Origin: Selenomonadales bacterium
GTDB lineage: Bacteria; Bacillota; Negativicutes; Sporomusales; UBA7701
DNA: 64,000 nt
Reading direction: 5' to 3'
Assembly (NCBI GenBank): GCA_018434945.1
Contig: JAHDOI010000089.1
Span: 1 to 64,000 of the forward strand
Numbering within the stretch: the first letter of the stretch is position 1; each line of letters begins with the position of its first letter. Under the pieces are notes generated by a model. That model saw nothing but the letters and a program-made list of their open reading frames with translations, was not told the DNA's origin and ran no database searches. Below are positions 43,841-52,176 of this stretch, piece by piece. The position numbers were made by a program, and so were the translations under genes.

Positions 43841-45520
43841 TTAACAGCTGCTGAAGGCCACGCGCATTACTTCCTCGACGGTGGTCAGCCCGCCGAGCGC
43901 TTTGGCGATGCCGTCTTCGCGCATGGTGGTCATGCCCTGGCTGCGGGCAAGGGCGGCCAGCTCGCCGGTGGATGCCCGGCGGATGATGAGCTCGTGCATC
44001 TCGGGCGTGACGGGCATGACTTCGTGTATGGCGACCCGCCCGCGGTAGCCGCTGTGGCCGCAGCGCATGCAGCCGATGCCGCGGTACAGTGTTACGTCGT
44101 CGTCGGGGCCGAGGCCGAGGAAATGACGCTCGGGCGAGTCGGCGGGGGGCGTGTATTTCTGTTTGCATTCCGGGCAGATGACCCGCACCAGGCGCTGGGC
44201 GACTACGCCGAGCACCGACGAGGCGGCCAGGAACGGCTCTATCTCCATATCGATGAGGCGGGTGATGGCGCCGGGGGCGTCGTTGGTGTGGGCGGTCGAG
44301 AGGACAAGATGGCCGGTAAGGGCGGCGCGGACGGCGATATCGGCCGTCTCGGTGTCGCGGATCTCGCCAACCATGATGATATTCGGGTCCTGGCGGAGGA
44401 TGGAGCGCAGGCCGTTGGCGAAGGACAGGCCGGCGCGGGGGTTGACCTGGACCTGGTTGACACCGTCGAGGCGGTACTCGACAGGGTCCTCGACGGTGAT
44501 GATGTTCTTGCCCGCCACGTTCACGACGGCGAGGGTCGAGTAGAGGGTGGTCGTCTTGCCAGAGCCGGTCGGGCCGGAGACGAGGATCATGCCGTGGGAC
44601 TGGCGGTATAGGTTGCGGTATTTACTGAGATTATCGGCGGAAAAGCCCAAACTGCTAATATCGAGAATCACCGTCTGCTTGTCCAGTATCCTGAGGACGG
44701 CCTTCTCGCCGAGGATGGTGGGCAGGGTGGACACGCGGATGTCGATGTCGCGGCCGGCCTCGTTTACCTTGATGCGGCCGTCCTGGGGCAGGCGCTTTTC
44801 GGCGATGTCCATCTCGCTCATTATCTTGACGCGCGAGATCAGCGACGCGTGGGTGTGGCGCGGGAAGGTGACCACCTCGCGCAGCACGCCGTCGATGCGG
44901 AAGCGGACGCGGAGGTTCTTGTCCTGGGGTTCGATGTGGATATCGCTGGCCCGGTCCTTGACCGCCTGGCTGATGAGCGAGTTGACGATGCTCACCGCCG
45001 GGGCGTCGTCGGCCGTCTGGATATCGGCGGCGAGCGGGTCGTCGAAGCGGATCCTGCTGGCCGCCTTTTCGACAAGCTCGCGCACGCCGTAGGTCTCGTT
45101 GATGGCCTGGACGATCTCACGCTCGGCGGCGATTACCGGATATATTTCGCAGCCGGTCACCATGCGCACGTCGTCGATGGCGTAGAAGTTTGTGGGGTCG
45201 ACCATCGCCAGGGTGAGCTTCTTGCCCTCTTTTTTGATGGGGAGCACCTGGTAGCGCTCCGCCAGGGCGGCGGGGATGACGGCGGCGACGTCGCTGCTGA
45301 CGGACATGGCCTTCAGTTCGACATGGGGGACGCCGAGCTGGAATTCGAGCACTTCGATAATGCCGTGCTCGGTTATGTAACCGAGGTTCACCAGGGTCTT
45401 GCCCAGGCGTTCGCCGGTTTTTTTCTGGACGGTGAGGGCTTTGTCGAGCTGGGCCTGCGTTATCATCCCCGCTTCGACAAGCAGGTCGCCGAGTTTTTTG
45501 CGGCTTTTCACCTTTGGCAC
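43841..45520 (-). CDS. pilB: Type IV pilus extension ATPase PilB with MshEN-type N-terminus
   Basis: A 559-residue ATPase that drives pilus assembly. Walker A SGPTGSGKTT is near 316, with a zinc pair site CPEC near 446 and CMRC near 482. Residues 8-65 contain two consecutive 24-residue-type repeats (KLGDLLVEAGMI and RLGKTLVNLGYI, each followed by a Leu/Gln segment), the pattern of MshEN c-di-GMP-binding domains; the first begins with Lys rather than Arg. First gene of the operon, below leader A. Confidence 0.93.
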   Translation of the reverse strand: MPKVKSRKKLGDLLVEAGMITQAQLDKALTVQKKTGERLGKTLVNLGYITEHGIIEVLEFQLGVPHVELKAMSVSSDVAAVIPAALAERYQVLPIKKEGKKLTLAMVDPTNFYAIDDVRMVTGCEIYPVIAAEREIVQAINETYGVRELVEKAASRIRFDDPLAADIQTADDAPAVSIVNSLISQAVKDRASDIHIEPQDKNLRVRFRIDGVLREVVTFPRHTHASLISRVKIMSEMDIAEKRLPQDGRIKVNEAGRDIDIRVSTLPTILGEKAVLRILDKQTVILDISSLGFSADNLSKYRNLYRQSHGMILVSGPTGSGKTTTLYSTLAVVNVAGKNIITVEDPVEYRLDGVNQVQVNPRAGLSFANGLRSILRQDPNIIMVGEIRDTETADIAVRAALTGHLVLSTAHTNDAPGAITRLIDMEIEPFLAASSVLGVVAQRLVRVICPECKQKYTPPADSPERHFLGLGPDDDVTLYRGIGCMRCGHSGYRGRVAIHEVMPVTPEMHELIIRRASTGELAALARSQGMTTMREDGIAKALGGLTTVEEVMRVAFSSC

Positions 45521-45567
45521 TCCTTCAGGGACGAATAGACGGCGAATTCATAAAAAGAAAAAAGGGG

Positions 45568-45671
45568 AAAAAAAGGGCAACCGTCAACAGCAAAAAAATT
45601 GCAAATGGTCGGTTGCACTACTAGCTCGGGTTCAGGCAAGTGCCCACTTTACGCCAAGAACTGTCATTGCT
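45568..45671 (-). ncRNA. Candidate attenuator riboswitch, copy A (pilB operon leader)
   Basis: On the minus strand: GCAATGAC (45670-45663), stem GTTC..GGC/GCC.GAAC (45661-45653 with 45637-45630), loop block GTGGGCACTT (45647-45638), then GAGCTAGTAGTG (45627-45616). GCACU of the loop can pair with AGUGC of the tail. The terminator GCAACCG/CGGTTGC (45616-45610 with 45583-45577) with a T7 run starts in the same tail, so tail-loop pairing and termination exclude each other. Blocks and the 10-base spacing between CACTT and GAGC are identical in copy B at 18559-18657. Confidence 0.65.
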
Positions 45672-45685
45672 CCCATATGTACTTG

Positions 45686-45714
45686 ATAGTAAAATGGTAC
45701 ATTCGACATAATAA
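45686..45714 (-). promoter_or_regulatory. Putative promoter of the pilus operon
   Basis: TTATTA and TACTAT spaced by 17 bases on the minus strand. Transcription would start about 8-10 bases before the first conserved block of leader A. The -35 box is weak. Confidence 0.45.
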
Positions 45715-45816
45715 GGAGCACTTCCTGCAAATTTATGTATTTTTTCGGGAATTTAACGAATTTTTCTTTATTATTTATTATCCAAGAACAACTATCTCCA
45801 TATTTCGACAAAAATC

Positions 45817-46686
45817 TCAATTTTTATTGCGTGTTTCGTGTCGGCAAAGCGCCTCGTTGAAAGCGGCGCACATCGCCTCGCGGGGGGCGTCCCTGCCTGT
45901 CCAGAGGGTGAAGGCCGCCGCCCCCTGCCCGATAAGCATGCCCTCGCCGCCGACGGTCAGGTGGCCGCGCTCGCGGGCGTGGGCCAGGAACCTTGTCGCG
46001 GTCGGCGTGTAGATAAGGTCACAGACCGCAGCCCCGGAGCATAAGGCCGCCCAGTCGAGCGGCACCTCTTCGTCGGTATGGGGCGACATGCCTAGCGGCG
46101 TGCAGTTGACGAGGATGTCACAGCAGCCAAGAGCGGCGGCAAAGGCTTCGCCCCGCCAGCCGCAGCCGGCAACCCGGCCCGGCGGGAAGGAAGCCGCGAA
46201 GGCGGCCGCCTTGGCGGCGTCGCGGGCGACGACGATGACGCCCGCCGCTCCTTGCTCGATAAAGCCCCAGGCTACGGCGCGGGCGGCGCCGCCCGCGCCG
46301 AGGAGTACGGCACGGCGGCCGGCGATGGTTACCCCGGCAGCGGCGAGCGAGCTGACGAACCCTTCCTGATCGGTGTTGTGGCCGATCGCCCGGCCGGCGG
46401 CGAAGACGACGGTGTTGACCGCGCCGACAATCTCGGCGCTGCGGTCGAGCCCGTCAAGGAAGGGGATGATGTTCACCTTGTGGGGCACGGTGACGTTTAT
46501 GCCGGCCAGGCCGGCGGCCCGCAAACCGGCCACGGCTGCGCCGAGGGCGTCGGGTGGCACTGCCAGGGGAATATACACATAGTCGAGTCCGGCGGCGGCG
46601 AAAGCGGCGTTGTGGATGGGGGGCGACAGTGAATGCTCCACCGGCCAGCCGATAAGGGCGCACACCTTTGTCGTGCCTGTGATCAC
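45817..46686 (-). CDS. aroE: Shikimate dehydrogenase AroE
   Basis: A 289-residue NADPH enzyme reducing 3-dehydroshikimate. The substrate block HSLSPPIHNAAF near residue 18 and NVTVPHK near 64 (catalytic Lys), and the dinucleotide motif GAGGAARAV near 130, are intact. GTG start overlaps the nitrilase stop (GTGA). Grouping with yqeG recalls the yqeG-aroE neighbourhood of Bacillus. Confidence 0.94.
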   Translation of the reverse strand: MITGTTKVCALIGWPVEHSLSPPIHNAAFAAAGLDYVYIPLAVPPDALGAAVAGLRAAGLAGINVTVPHKVNIIPFLDGLDRSAEIVGAVNTVVFAAGRAIGHNTDQEGFVSSLAAAGVTIAGRRAVLLGAGGAARAVAWGFIEQGAAGVIVVARDAAKAAAFAASFPPGRVAGCGWRGEAFAAALGCCDILVNCTPLGMSPHTDEEVPLDWAALCSGAAVCDLIYTPTATRFLAHARERGHLTVGGEGMLIGQGAAAFTLWTGRDAPREAMCAAFNEALCRHETRNKN

Positions 46687-47459
46687 AGGTACACCTCCGG
46701 CCGTCGGTCCTGCCAGACTTTCATCCCTTCACGCACAACCGCGACGGCGGCGGGGTCGGCTTCGCCATAGATGATCGCCTCTTCCGCCCCGCCGGCGGCG
46801 ACGATTTCGCCGTCAGGCGCGATGAGGAGGGACTGGCCGGCGAAGGGGCTGCCGCGGTGTTCGCCGACGCAGTTGACGGCGCATATGTAGGTCTGATTCT
46901 CGATCGCCCGCGCGCGGCTGAGTATCTGCCAGGGAATGGCCCGGACAAGCGGCCACTCGGACGGCATGAAGATTATCTGGGCACCCTCGTGGGTCAGCGA
47001 ACGGAAAAGCTCGGGAAACCTGAGGTCGTAACAGATTGCCAGGCCGGCCCTGACGCCGCCGATATCGAACAGGCAGCGGCGGTCGCCGGCTGCGAAGAAA
47101 CGTTCCTCGCCCGTCATGCTGAACAGGTGTACTTTGGCGTAGTTCGCGACCGTCCCCCCGTCGGGGCCGACCACCACCGCCTCGTTGTAAATTCGCCCGT
47201 GGCGGCGCAGGCATAGCGACCCGGCCACGACCGTAACTTTCTCCCTGGCGGCGATTTCCCGTATCCCGTTCAGCGTCGGGCCGGTCTCGTCCTCGGCCAT
47301 CTCCGCCACCTGGCGCAGCGCATAGCCGGTTGTCCATATCTCGGGCAACACAACGACGTCGGCGTTTAATGCCGCCTCGGCGATAAGGGCCAGACCGCGG
47401 GCGCGGTTGGCCGCGACGTCGCCGGCGGCGATGCGCATCTGGACCATGGCGATTTTCAC
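46683..47459 (-). CDS. Nitrilase-superfamily amidohydrolase
   Basis: A 258-residue carbon-nitrogen hydrolase with the catalytic triad Glu40 (VVLPEIW), Lys109 (NYAKVHLF) and Cys143 (AICYDLRFPE). The closest functional group by pattern is omega-amidase/YafV-like, which hydrolyses alpha-ketoglutaramate or related small amides. The GTG start follows GGGGGGCTGTAC. It overlaps aroE by 4 bases. Confidence 0.87.
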   Translation of the reverse strand: MKIAMVQMRIAAGDVAANRARGLALIAEAALNADVVVLPEIWTTGYALRQVAEMAEDETGPTLNGIREIAAREKVTVVAGSLCLRRHGRIYNEAVVVGPDGGTVANYAKVHLFSMTGEERFFAAGDRRCLFDIGGVRAGLAICYDLRFPELFRSLTHEGAQIIFMPSEWPLVRAIPWQILSRARAIENQTYICAVNCVGEHRGSPFAGQSLLIAPDGEIVAAGGAEEAIIYGEADPAAVAVVREGMKVWQDRRPEVYL

Positions 47460-47485
47460 GTACAGCCCCCCACAAAAAATAATAC

Positions 47486-47992
47486 CTATTTCATCAAGCC
47501 TCTGGCCCGCAGCATTCTCACGGCGAGCCTTTCAAAACGGCGGTGGATGCGTGTGCCGATAAATTCATGTGCGGTCAGCGGCTTGACCCAGATGGTCATC
47601 AAGCCCATGCGGTTGCCGCCGAGGACGTCGGTGAACAGCTGGTCGCCCACGACCGCCGCCTCGTGGGGTTCGAGCCCCAGCTCGGCCAACGCCCGCCGAA
47701 AACCCGTCTTGGCCGGCTTATATGCCCGCGAGACGAACGGCAGGCCGAAACGGACAGCGATTTCCCGCACCCGCCCGCGCCAGTTGTTGGAAACGATCGC
47801 CACCTTGAAGCCCCGGGCCAGAACATCCTCCAGCCAGGTTACGATGGCGGCGTCCATCTCGCGGCTGTCCCAGGGAATGATGGTGTTGTCGAGATCGAAG
47901 ATGACCCCGCGGACGCCCTGATCCGCCAGAGCGTCCAGGTCGATCTCGAACAGGGAGTCGACTACGAGATTAGGACAAAGCAGGCGATACAA
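47486..47992 (-). CDS. yqeG: YqeG-family HAD phosphatase
   Basis: A 168-residue HAD IIIA phosphatase. FDLDNTIIPW near residue 32 has the nucleophile Asp, VSNNWRGR near 71 motif II and the VGDQLFTDV segment near 117 the Mg-binding Asp. TTG start at 47992 behind GGAGGTGCCCCG. In Bacillus yqeG lies near aroE; substrate unknown (phosphatidylglycerophosphate-type activity is known for relatives). Confidence 0.87.
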   Translation of the reverse strand: MYRLLCPNLVVDSLFEIDLDALADQGVRGVIFDLDNTIIPWDSREMDAAIVTWLEDVLARGFKVAIVSNNWRGRVREIAVRFGLPFVSRAYKPAKTGFRRALAELGLEPHEAAVVGDQLFTDVLGGNRMGLMTIWVKPLTAHEFIGTRIHRRFERLAVRMLRARGLMK

Positions 47993-48068
47993 CGGGGCAC
48001 CTCCCAGGATTTATTACCAAAAATTATATCACGGCCGCCTTCAAAAGACAAAAAATGCGGCAACAGGA

Positions 48069-48094
48069 AAAGCCTTACCGCGCGGTAAGGCTTT
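48069..48094 (-). terminator. Hairpin after sigK
   Basis: AAAGCCTTACCG and CGGTAAGGCTTT form a near-perfect palindrome just beyond the sigK stop. The T tract on the minus strand is short (TTTT), so strength is uncertain. Confidence 0.5.
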
Positions 48095-48120
48095 GGCGTG
48101 TTTTCGGGGCGTATCGCCGG

Positions 48121-48828
48121 CTAAAACTGACCGTCTTCAGCGGACAGATTCTTGCTGAGCTTGCCGATAGCCCGCTTTTCGATCCGTGAGACATAAGACC
48201 GGGAGATGCCGAGCATCTTGGCGATGTCGCGCTGTGTCTTCTTGCCGCCGTCCGGCATGCCGAACCGCATCTCCAGCACCCATTTCTCCCTGCTGCTTAG
48301 GCGGTTTATCTGCTTGTTGAGCCGCTCCTGCTCGCATTGGATCTCGACCGCCTCGGCCACCACATCGGGGGCGGTGCCGAGCACATCGATCAACGTGATT
48401 TCGTTGCCCTCCTTATCCACGCCGATGGGGTCGTAAAGGCTGACCTCTGTGCGGGTGCGGCGGGTACTGCGGAAATGCATGAGGATCTCGTTCTCGATGC
48501 AGCGGGCGGCATAGGTGGCCAGACGGGTCTTTTTCCCCTGGTCGAAGGTGTTGATGGCCTTTATCAGGCCGATGGTGCCGATGGAGATGAGGTCGTCGAT
48601 CTCCTCGCCGGTATTGTCGAACTTCTTGACGATATGGGCTACCAGGCGCAGGTTCCTTTCGATGAGCACGTTGCGGGCTTTTTCGTCGCCGCTCTTGAGC
48701 CGCTCCAGATAGTGCTGCTCCTCCTTTTCCGACAGCGGCAGCGGGAAGGTGTTGTTGGTCAGGTAGGCGACCAGGAAGTACAGTCCCTTGGCAACGGCGG
48801 CCGCTAGGACCGCAAAAAAAGAAACCAA
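48121..48828 (-). CDS. sigK: Sporulation sigma factor SigK
   Basis: A 235-residue late mother-cell sigma factor. The hydrophobic N-terminus (FFAVLAAAVAKGLYFLVAYL) is the pro-sequence normally removed by SpoIVFB. Region 2 (DEKARNVLIERNLRLVAHIVKKF) and region 4 with the HTH (TQRDIAKMLGISRSYVSRIEKR) follow. The gene is not split by a skin-like element. The start is TTG behind GGGGGTG. A sigma-E-like -10 lies about 32 bases upstream. It shows the organism makes endospores. Confidence 0.94.
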   Translation of the reverse strand: MVSFFAVLAAAVAKGLYFLVAYLTNNTFPLPLSEKEEQHYLERLKSGDEKARNVLIERNLRLVAHIVKKFDNTGEEIDDLISIGTIGLIKAINTFDQGKKTRLATYAARCIENEILMHFRSTRRTRTEVSLYDPIGVDKEGNEITLIDVLGTAPDVVAEAVEIQCEQERLNKQINRLSSREKWVLEMRFGMPDGGKKTQRDIAKMLGISRSYVSRIEKRAIGKLSKNLSAEDGQF

Positions 48829-48859
48829 TCCCCTTCACCCCCGCAAAGACTTGTGCTTC

Positions 48860-48867
48860 ATTGTATG
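48860..48867 (-). promoter_or_regulatory. Sigma-E/sigma-K-like -10 box of sigK
   Basis: CATACAAT on the minus strand matches the sigma-E -10 consensus (CATAca-t), about 32 bases before the SigK start codon. A -35 half site (ATCTT) lies upstream but is weak. Confidence 0.5.
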
Positions 48868-48969
48868 GGAGCGGCGGAGAAGATGTGCCTGTTAAGTAAT
48901 GGAAAGCGGCGGCGGCCTTGTAATAACGAAAAAAAATAGTGTATACTTGCACCAGGAGCGTGATTCGTA

Positions 48970-49059
48970 ATGGAGCAGTATATCGGCGATCTCGGCGTCC
49001 TGTTCGCCGCCGCCCTCGTCATTCTCTATCTGATGTGGGGCCGCCTGTTCCCCCATTGA
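48970..49059 (+). CDS. 29-residue single-span membrane peptide
   Basis: A short frame MEQYIGDLGVLFAAALVILYLMWGRLFPH, given here in two parts: MEQYIGDLGVLFAAALV then ILYLMWGRLFPH. It is a single hydrophobic span with polar ends. AGGAG lies 10 bases before ATG and a promoter-like TTGTAA-18-TATACT is directly upstream. Its 3' 41 bases overlap yyaC antisense. It neighbours sporulation genes sigK and yyaC. I do not recognise it; it could be a small sporulation membrane peptide. Confidence 0.5.
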   Translation: MEQYIGDLGVLFAAALVILYLMWGRLFPH

Positions 49060-49639
49060 GCCGGCACAGGGCGGCAGCCGCATCCCTGGCCGCCATCCGT
49101 CCCAGGACGTCGGCGAGCGCCTCGCCGATAACCCGGCTGAGCTTCACCACGACAGCGAGCGGGGTATTCTGGAGGTCGAGGTAGCCAAGATGGCCGCCGG
49201 CGTTTACGACGCCCACGATGGAAACCTCGCCGACGCAGGGCAGTCGGTTTCCCACGGCGATACCCGCTTCGATGCCGCCGTTCCATGCTTCGATGTTGCC
49301 GATCTCGCCCGGCCGGCCGAGGCAGGCGTCGACAGCGACGATGACCGGGTGGGGATGGCGGGCGGCGATCATGCCCACGGTCTCCACAAGGTTGCCGGCG
49401 TGGACCGGGTGGTCGAGGCTGCCGTATACGGTGCAGACGCCGCGTTCTTCGAGATAGCTGCCCACCAGCGGCCCCAGCGCGTCGCCGGTGTAGCGGTCCG
49501 ACCCGATGCAGAGGGCCACCAGCGGCCTGATGGCGATGCCCTCCTGCCTGTTCAAAAGGCGCCAGCAATGCTCGGCCAGTCTGGCAACGATGCCTGATTC
49601 CCTAAGATTGACAACCAGCTTGTCGTCCGCTTTGCCCAT
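49019..49639 (-). CDS. yyaC: Spore protease YyaC (GPR-like)
   Basis: A 206-residue protein of the YyaC family (DUF1256), related to the germination protease GPR and found in spore formers. ALCIGSDRYTGDALGPLVG near residue 44, GSLDHPVHAGNLV near 74 and AVDACLGRPGEIGNI near 102 carry conserved Asp and Cys residues. It sits next to sigK. ATG follows GGGGAGGGGGATA. Confidence 0.9.
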   Translation of the reverse strand: MGKADDKLVVNLRESGIVARLAEHCWRLLNRQEGIAIRPLVALCIGSDRYTGDALGPLVGSYLEERGVCTVYGSLDHPVHAGNLVETVGMIAARHPHPVIVAVDACLGRPGEIGNIEAWNGGIEAGIAVGNRLPCVGEVSIVGVVNAGGHLGYLDLQNTPLAVVVKLSRVIGEALADVLGRMAARDAAAALCRLNGGTGGPTSDRE

Positions 49640-49897
49640 TATCCCCCTCCCCCTGCGTAACTCATTTAATCATTATGCGGCGGGAGGGGAATTGTTGCCA
49701 CAAATAGCTGGCGCGGCAAGGCATGGACACTGCTGCCATCCGGGTTGCGCCCTGCCGGGTATCGCGAATGCTGATACAACTCGGCAGGGTATAACTTTTT
49801 GGTTATATCTTGAACAAGATGATGAATATGACGCGGACGGTCACACAGCAATTATCTATGTTATAATTTACACATATCAGTGGGGAGGTCGGTGCTT

Positions 49898-50803
49898 ATG
49901 CAATTAGGGCAATTTGACCTGTTTTGCCAAGTAGCGCGTGTCAAAAGCTTTTCTAAGGCAGCCAAGCTGCTTCATATTTCCCAGCCGGCGATCAGCGCCC
50001 AGATCCATTCCATGGAGGAGTTCTACGGCATAAAGCTGTTCGAGCGGACACCCCACGGCGTTACACTCACGCCGGCGGGCACGGTGCTGTTCGACTACGC
50101 CAAACAGATCCTCGAACTGCACGAGGACCTGGAGCGCAAGCTAACCAGCATGGCCGACGAAAAAAATCAGAAGCTCATCGTCGGCGCCACGCCCACCGTC
50201 GGCGGCCACGCCCTCGCCTGCGGCATCTGGACCTTCAAGGACAAGTACCCCGACCTGCAGATCAACCTGGAGATCGACAATCCCCAGGAGATCGTCACCA
50301 AGATTTACGACAAAGACGTCGACGTGGCCATCGTCGAGTGCCCCGTCCGCAGCTACAAAGGGCTTACCATCAAGACGGTGTTCACCGACGAACTCGTGGC
50401 CATCGTGCCCAACAACGCCCACTGGGCGGGCCGGACTTCCGTCACGCTCGAAGAGCTGCTGAAGAACCGCCTCATCCTCCGCGAGGAGGGCTCGGAGCTG
50501 CACCTGCTTCTCGACGAGGCGCTCAAGCCGCTTAATATGCGCTTCGCCGACCTCAAGCCGAGCACATCCATCTCGAGCGCCAGCGCCATCAAGACGGCGG
50601 TCGAGAACGGCCACGGCGTCTCCATCGGCCTCAGGCTCACCGTGCAGAAGGAGCTGCGTCACGGCAACATCCTCGCCTTGGCGATCGAAAACGTCGACCC
50701 GCGGGTGGAATACAACCTCGTCTACCGCGACGACGACCTGACCGGCGTCGCCAAGCGTTTCATCCGCTTCATCACCTCCCCCGGCGAGCTTGAAGTCTGC
50801 TAA
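49898..50803 (+). CDS. LysR-family transcriptional regulator
   Basis: A 301-residue regulator: N-terminal winged HTH (residues 1-60, FSKAAKLLHISQPAISAQIHSMEE) and a periplasmic-binding-like effector domain (from about 90). ATG 49898 lies 8 bases after GGAGGT; 18 upstream bases in frame are excluded. It resembles CysL/CbbR-type LysR proteins that sense sulfur or carbon metabolites. It is alone and ended by a strong terminator. No divergent target gene touches it. Confidence 0.9.
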   Translation: MQLGQFDLFCQVARVKSFSKAAKLLHISQPAISAQIHSMEEFYGIKLFERTPHGVTLTPAGTVLFDYAKQILELHEDLERKLTSMADEKNQKLIVGATPTVGGHALACGIWTFKDKYPDLQINLEIDNPQEIVTKIYDKDVDVAIVECPVRSYKGLTIKTVFTDELVAIVPNNAHWAGRTSVTLEELLKNRLILREEGSELHLLLDEALKPLNMRFADLKPSTSISSASAIKTAVENGHGVSIGLRLTVQKELRHGNILALAIENVDPRVEYNLVYRDDDLTGVAKRFIRFITSPGELEVC

Positions 50804-50812
50804 CGAACGATC

Positions 50813-50846
50813 AAAGCCCCGGTTGCTCTCGCAACCGGGGCTTTTA
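50813..50846. terminator. Intrinsic terminator between LysR and pilin cassette
   Basis: AAAGCCCCGGTTGC and GCAACCGGGGCTTTT form a 14-bp stem with a short loop (TCTC). T or A tracts on both sides make it bidirectional; it serves the LysR gene and the convergent PilX-like gene. Confidence 0.85.
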
Positions 50847-50854
50847 CATTTTCC

Positions 50855-52150
50855 CTACGGAATGACCGACTGATCGAATGTATAATCCATGGCCGAGTTT
50901 ATTGTGATGGCTCCCAGGCTGTAGATGGCGCCGTACATCGTGCCGCCGCCGTCGTGCGTCACCCCAGCCCGCCCGAACATGAAGGCTTTGTTGTAGAAAT
51001 TCCCGTGGACGGTCAGTTTGCCGCGGGTCATGAACACCCCGAAGGAAGTAGCGGGTCTCGCGGTCGTACCGATCTTGCTGTTGACAACCATATCGCCCTG
51101 CGAATAGAGTTCGATTTGACCTGTGTCGGTCTGACCGGAGTTAAGGGTTATCTTGCCGTCGGCGATGAGCACGAAGTTGCCCTGCATCCGGCAGTTGACG
51201 GTTATGTCGCCGTGGGAGTAGATGACTATCTGGGTGGGGAAATCGGCGGTCGTCAGCGTGCCGCAGTTGAATTTCACGTCGCCGGTGACCTCGTACATGT
51301 GCTTGCCGGTCGGGAAGGCCGGGATCGCCCAGACGTTGTTCCAGGAAAATCCTTGGCCCTGATTAATGGTTTCGTTCAGCCCGTGTTTGGCGTACGAAGC
51401 CAGGCGGGAACTGCTGGTGGAAAAGAAGCTGGCGTCGAACATGTCGAGCAGCACTTGGGTGACCGAGGTCGTAACGTTAGGCCCCCATTGGAACCCCGGC
51501 GCGCTGGCGGTGGTGGCGAGCGCGTACTCGTCGCCGTAGACGGGGTTCCGGTAGGTTCCCCCGTAGACGGTCACCTGGCTGCCCAGTATTCCGTACATGG
51601 TGGCGTGGACGTAGGCGGGGTCGTCGACCGGTCCGGGGAATACCGGTTCGTCCTTCCCGGGTTCGGTCGGCTTGCCGTAAACCCCGTCATCGGGAGGTAT
51701 ACTGTAGGGGAATTTGACGCTGCCATTGTCCTGTACCTGTATCTTGCCGGTCACAGCCTGAGCGAACCGGCCGTTGACCATCCCGGTGGATTTAAACGTA
51801 TAAGTATCGGCCTCGGGCGTGAAGCCTTGGTTGAGGGTCTTGCCGCCGGCGCTGCTGACACTGACGTTGTAGGTCGTATTACTGCCATCCCACAGGGGGA
51901 TATTCTGCACGAGCGTTGAATTAGACAGCCAGTTCCACTCTGTGCTTCTGGCTGTTATGGCGGCGTAGGCCCGTTTCAGGCCCGCCTCGGCCGCGTAACG
52001 GGCCGCCAGCAAATCGCGGTCGGCGCTGCCGGCACTGTGTTTGAGGGCCGTCATCGACAACAGGCTGACGATAACTGTGCCCAGCACCATCATGGCGAAA
52101 ATCGCCATAACGGCCGCCGAGCCCCGCTGTATACCCCTCCGGTCTTCCAT
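50855..52150 (-). CDS. PilX-like pilus assembly protein, minus-strand cassette
   Basis: A 431-residue protein with an N-terminal hydrophobic segment (GSAAVMAIFAMMVLGTVIVSLL, residues 12-33) followed by DRDLLAARYAAEAGLKRAYAAI, the PilX N-terminal domain. The rest is beta-rich, with Asn/Gly/Thr-rich stretches. ATG 52150 follows GAGGAGAGCGCC. Last of PilV-, PilW- and PilX-like genes. Paralogue on the plus strand at 54700. Confidence 0.75.
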   Translation of the reverse strand: MEDRRGIQRGSAAVMAIFAMMVLGTVIVSLLSMTALKHSAGSADRDLLAARYAAEAGLKRAYAAITARSTEWNWLSNSTLVQNIPLWDGSNTTYNVSVSSAGGKTLNQGFTPEADTYTFKSTGMVNGRFAQAVTGKIQVQDNGSVKFPYSIPPDDGVYGKPTEPGKDEPVFPGPVDDPAYVHATMYGILGSQVTVYGGTYRNPVYGDEYALATTASAPGFQWGPNVTTSVTQVLLDMFDASFFSTSSSRLASYAKHGLNETINQGQGFSWNNVWAIPAFPTGKHMYEVTGDVKFNCGTLTTADFPTQIVIYSHGDITVNCRMQGNFVLIADGKITLNSGQTDTGQIELYSQGDMVVNSKIGTTARPATSFGVFMTRGKLTVHGNFYNKAFMFGRAGVTHDGGGTMYGAIYSLGAITINSAMDYTFDQSVIP

Positions 52151-52176
52151 GGCGCTCTCCTCGCTGTCGGCTGGCT

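Noticed and set aside
45638-45647. Sigma-54 promoter from TGGGCAC-TTGCC
   Set aside because: The two halves touch, whereas sigma-54 sites need a fixed spacer between GG and GC. The matching copy at 18626-18635 has no such pattern.
45568-45671. c-di-GMP-I (GEMM) or c-di-GMP-II riboswitch in the pilB leader
   Set aside because: The typical GEMM blocks (CACGCACAGGGCAAACC and the GNRA receptor arms) and the type II pseudoknot blocks are absent. The shared motif with 18559-18657 is different.
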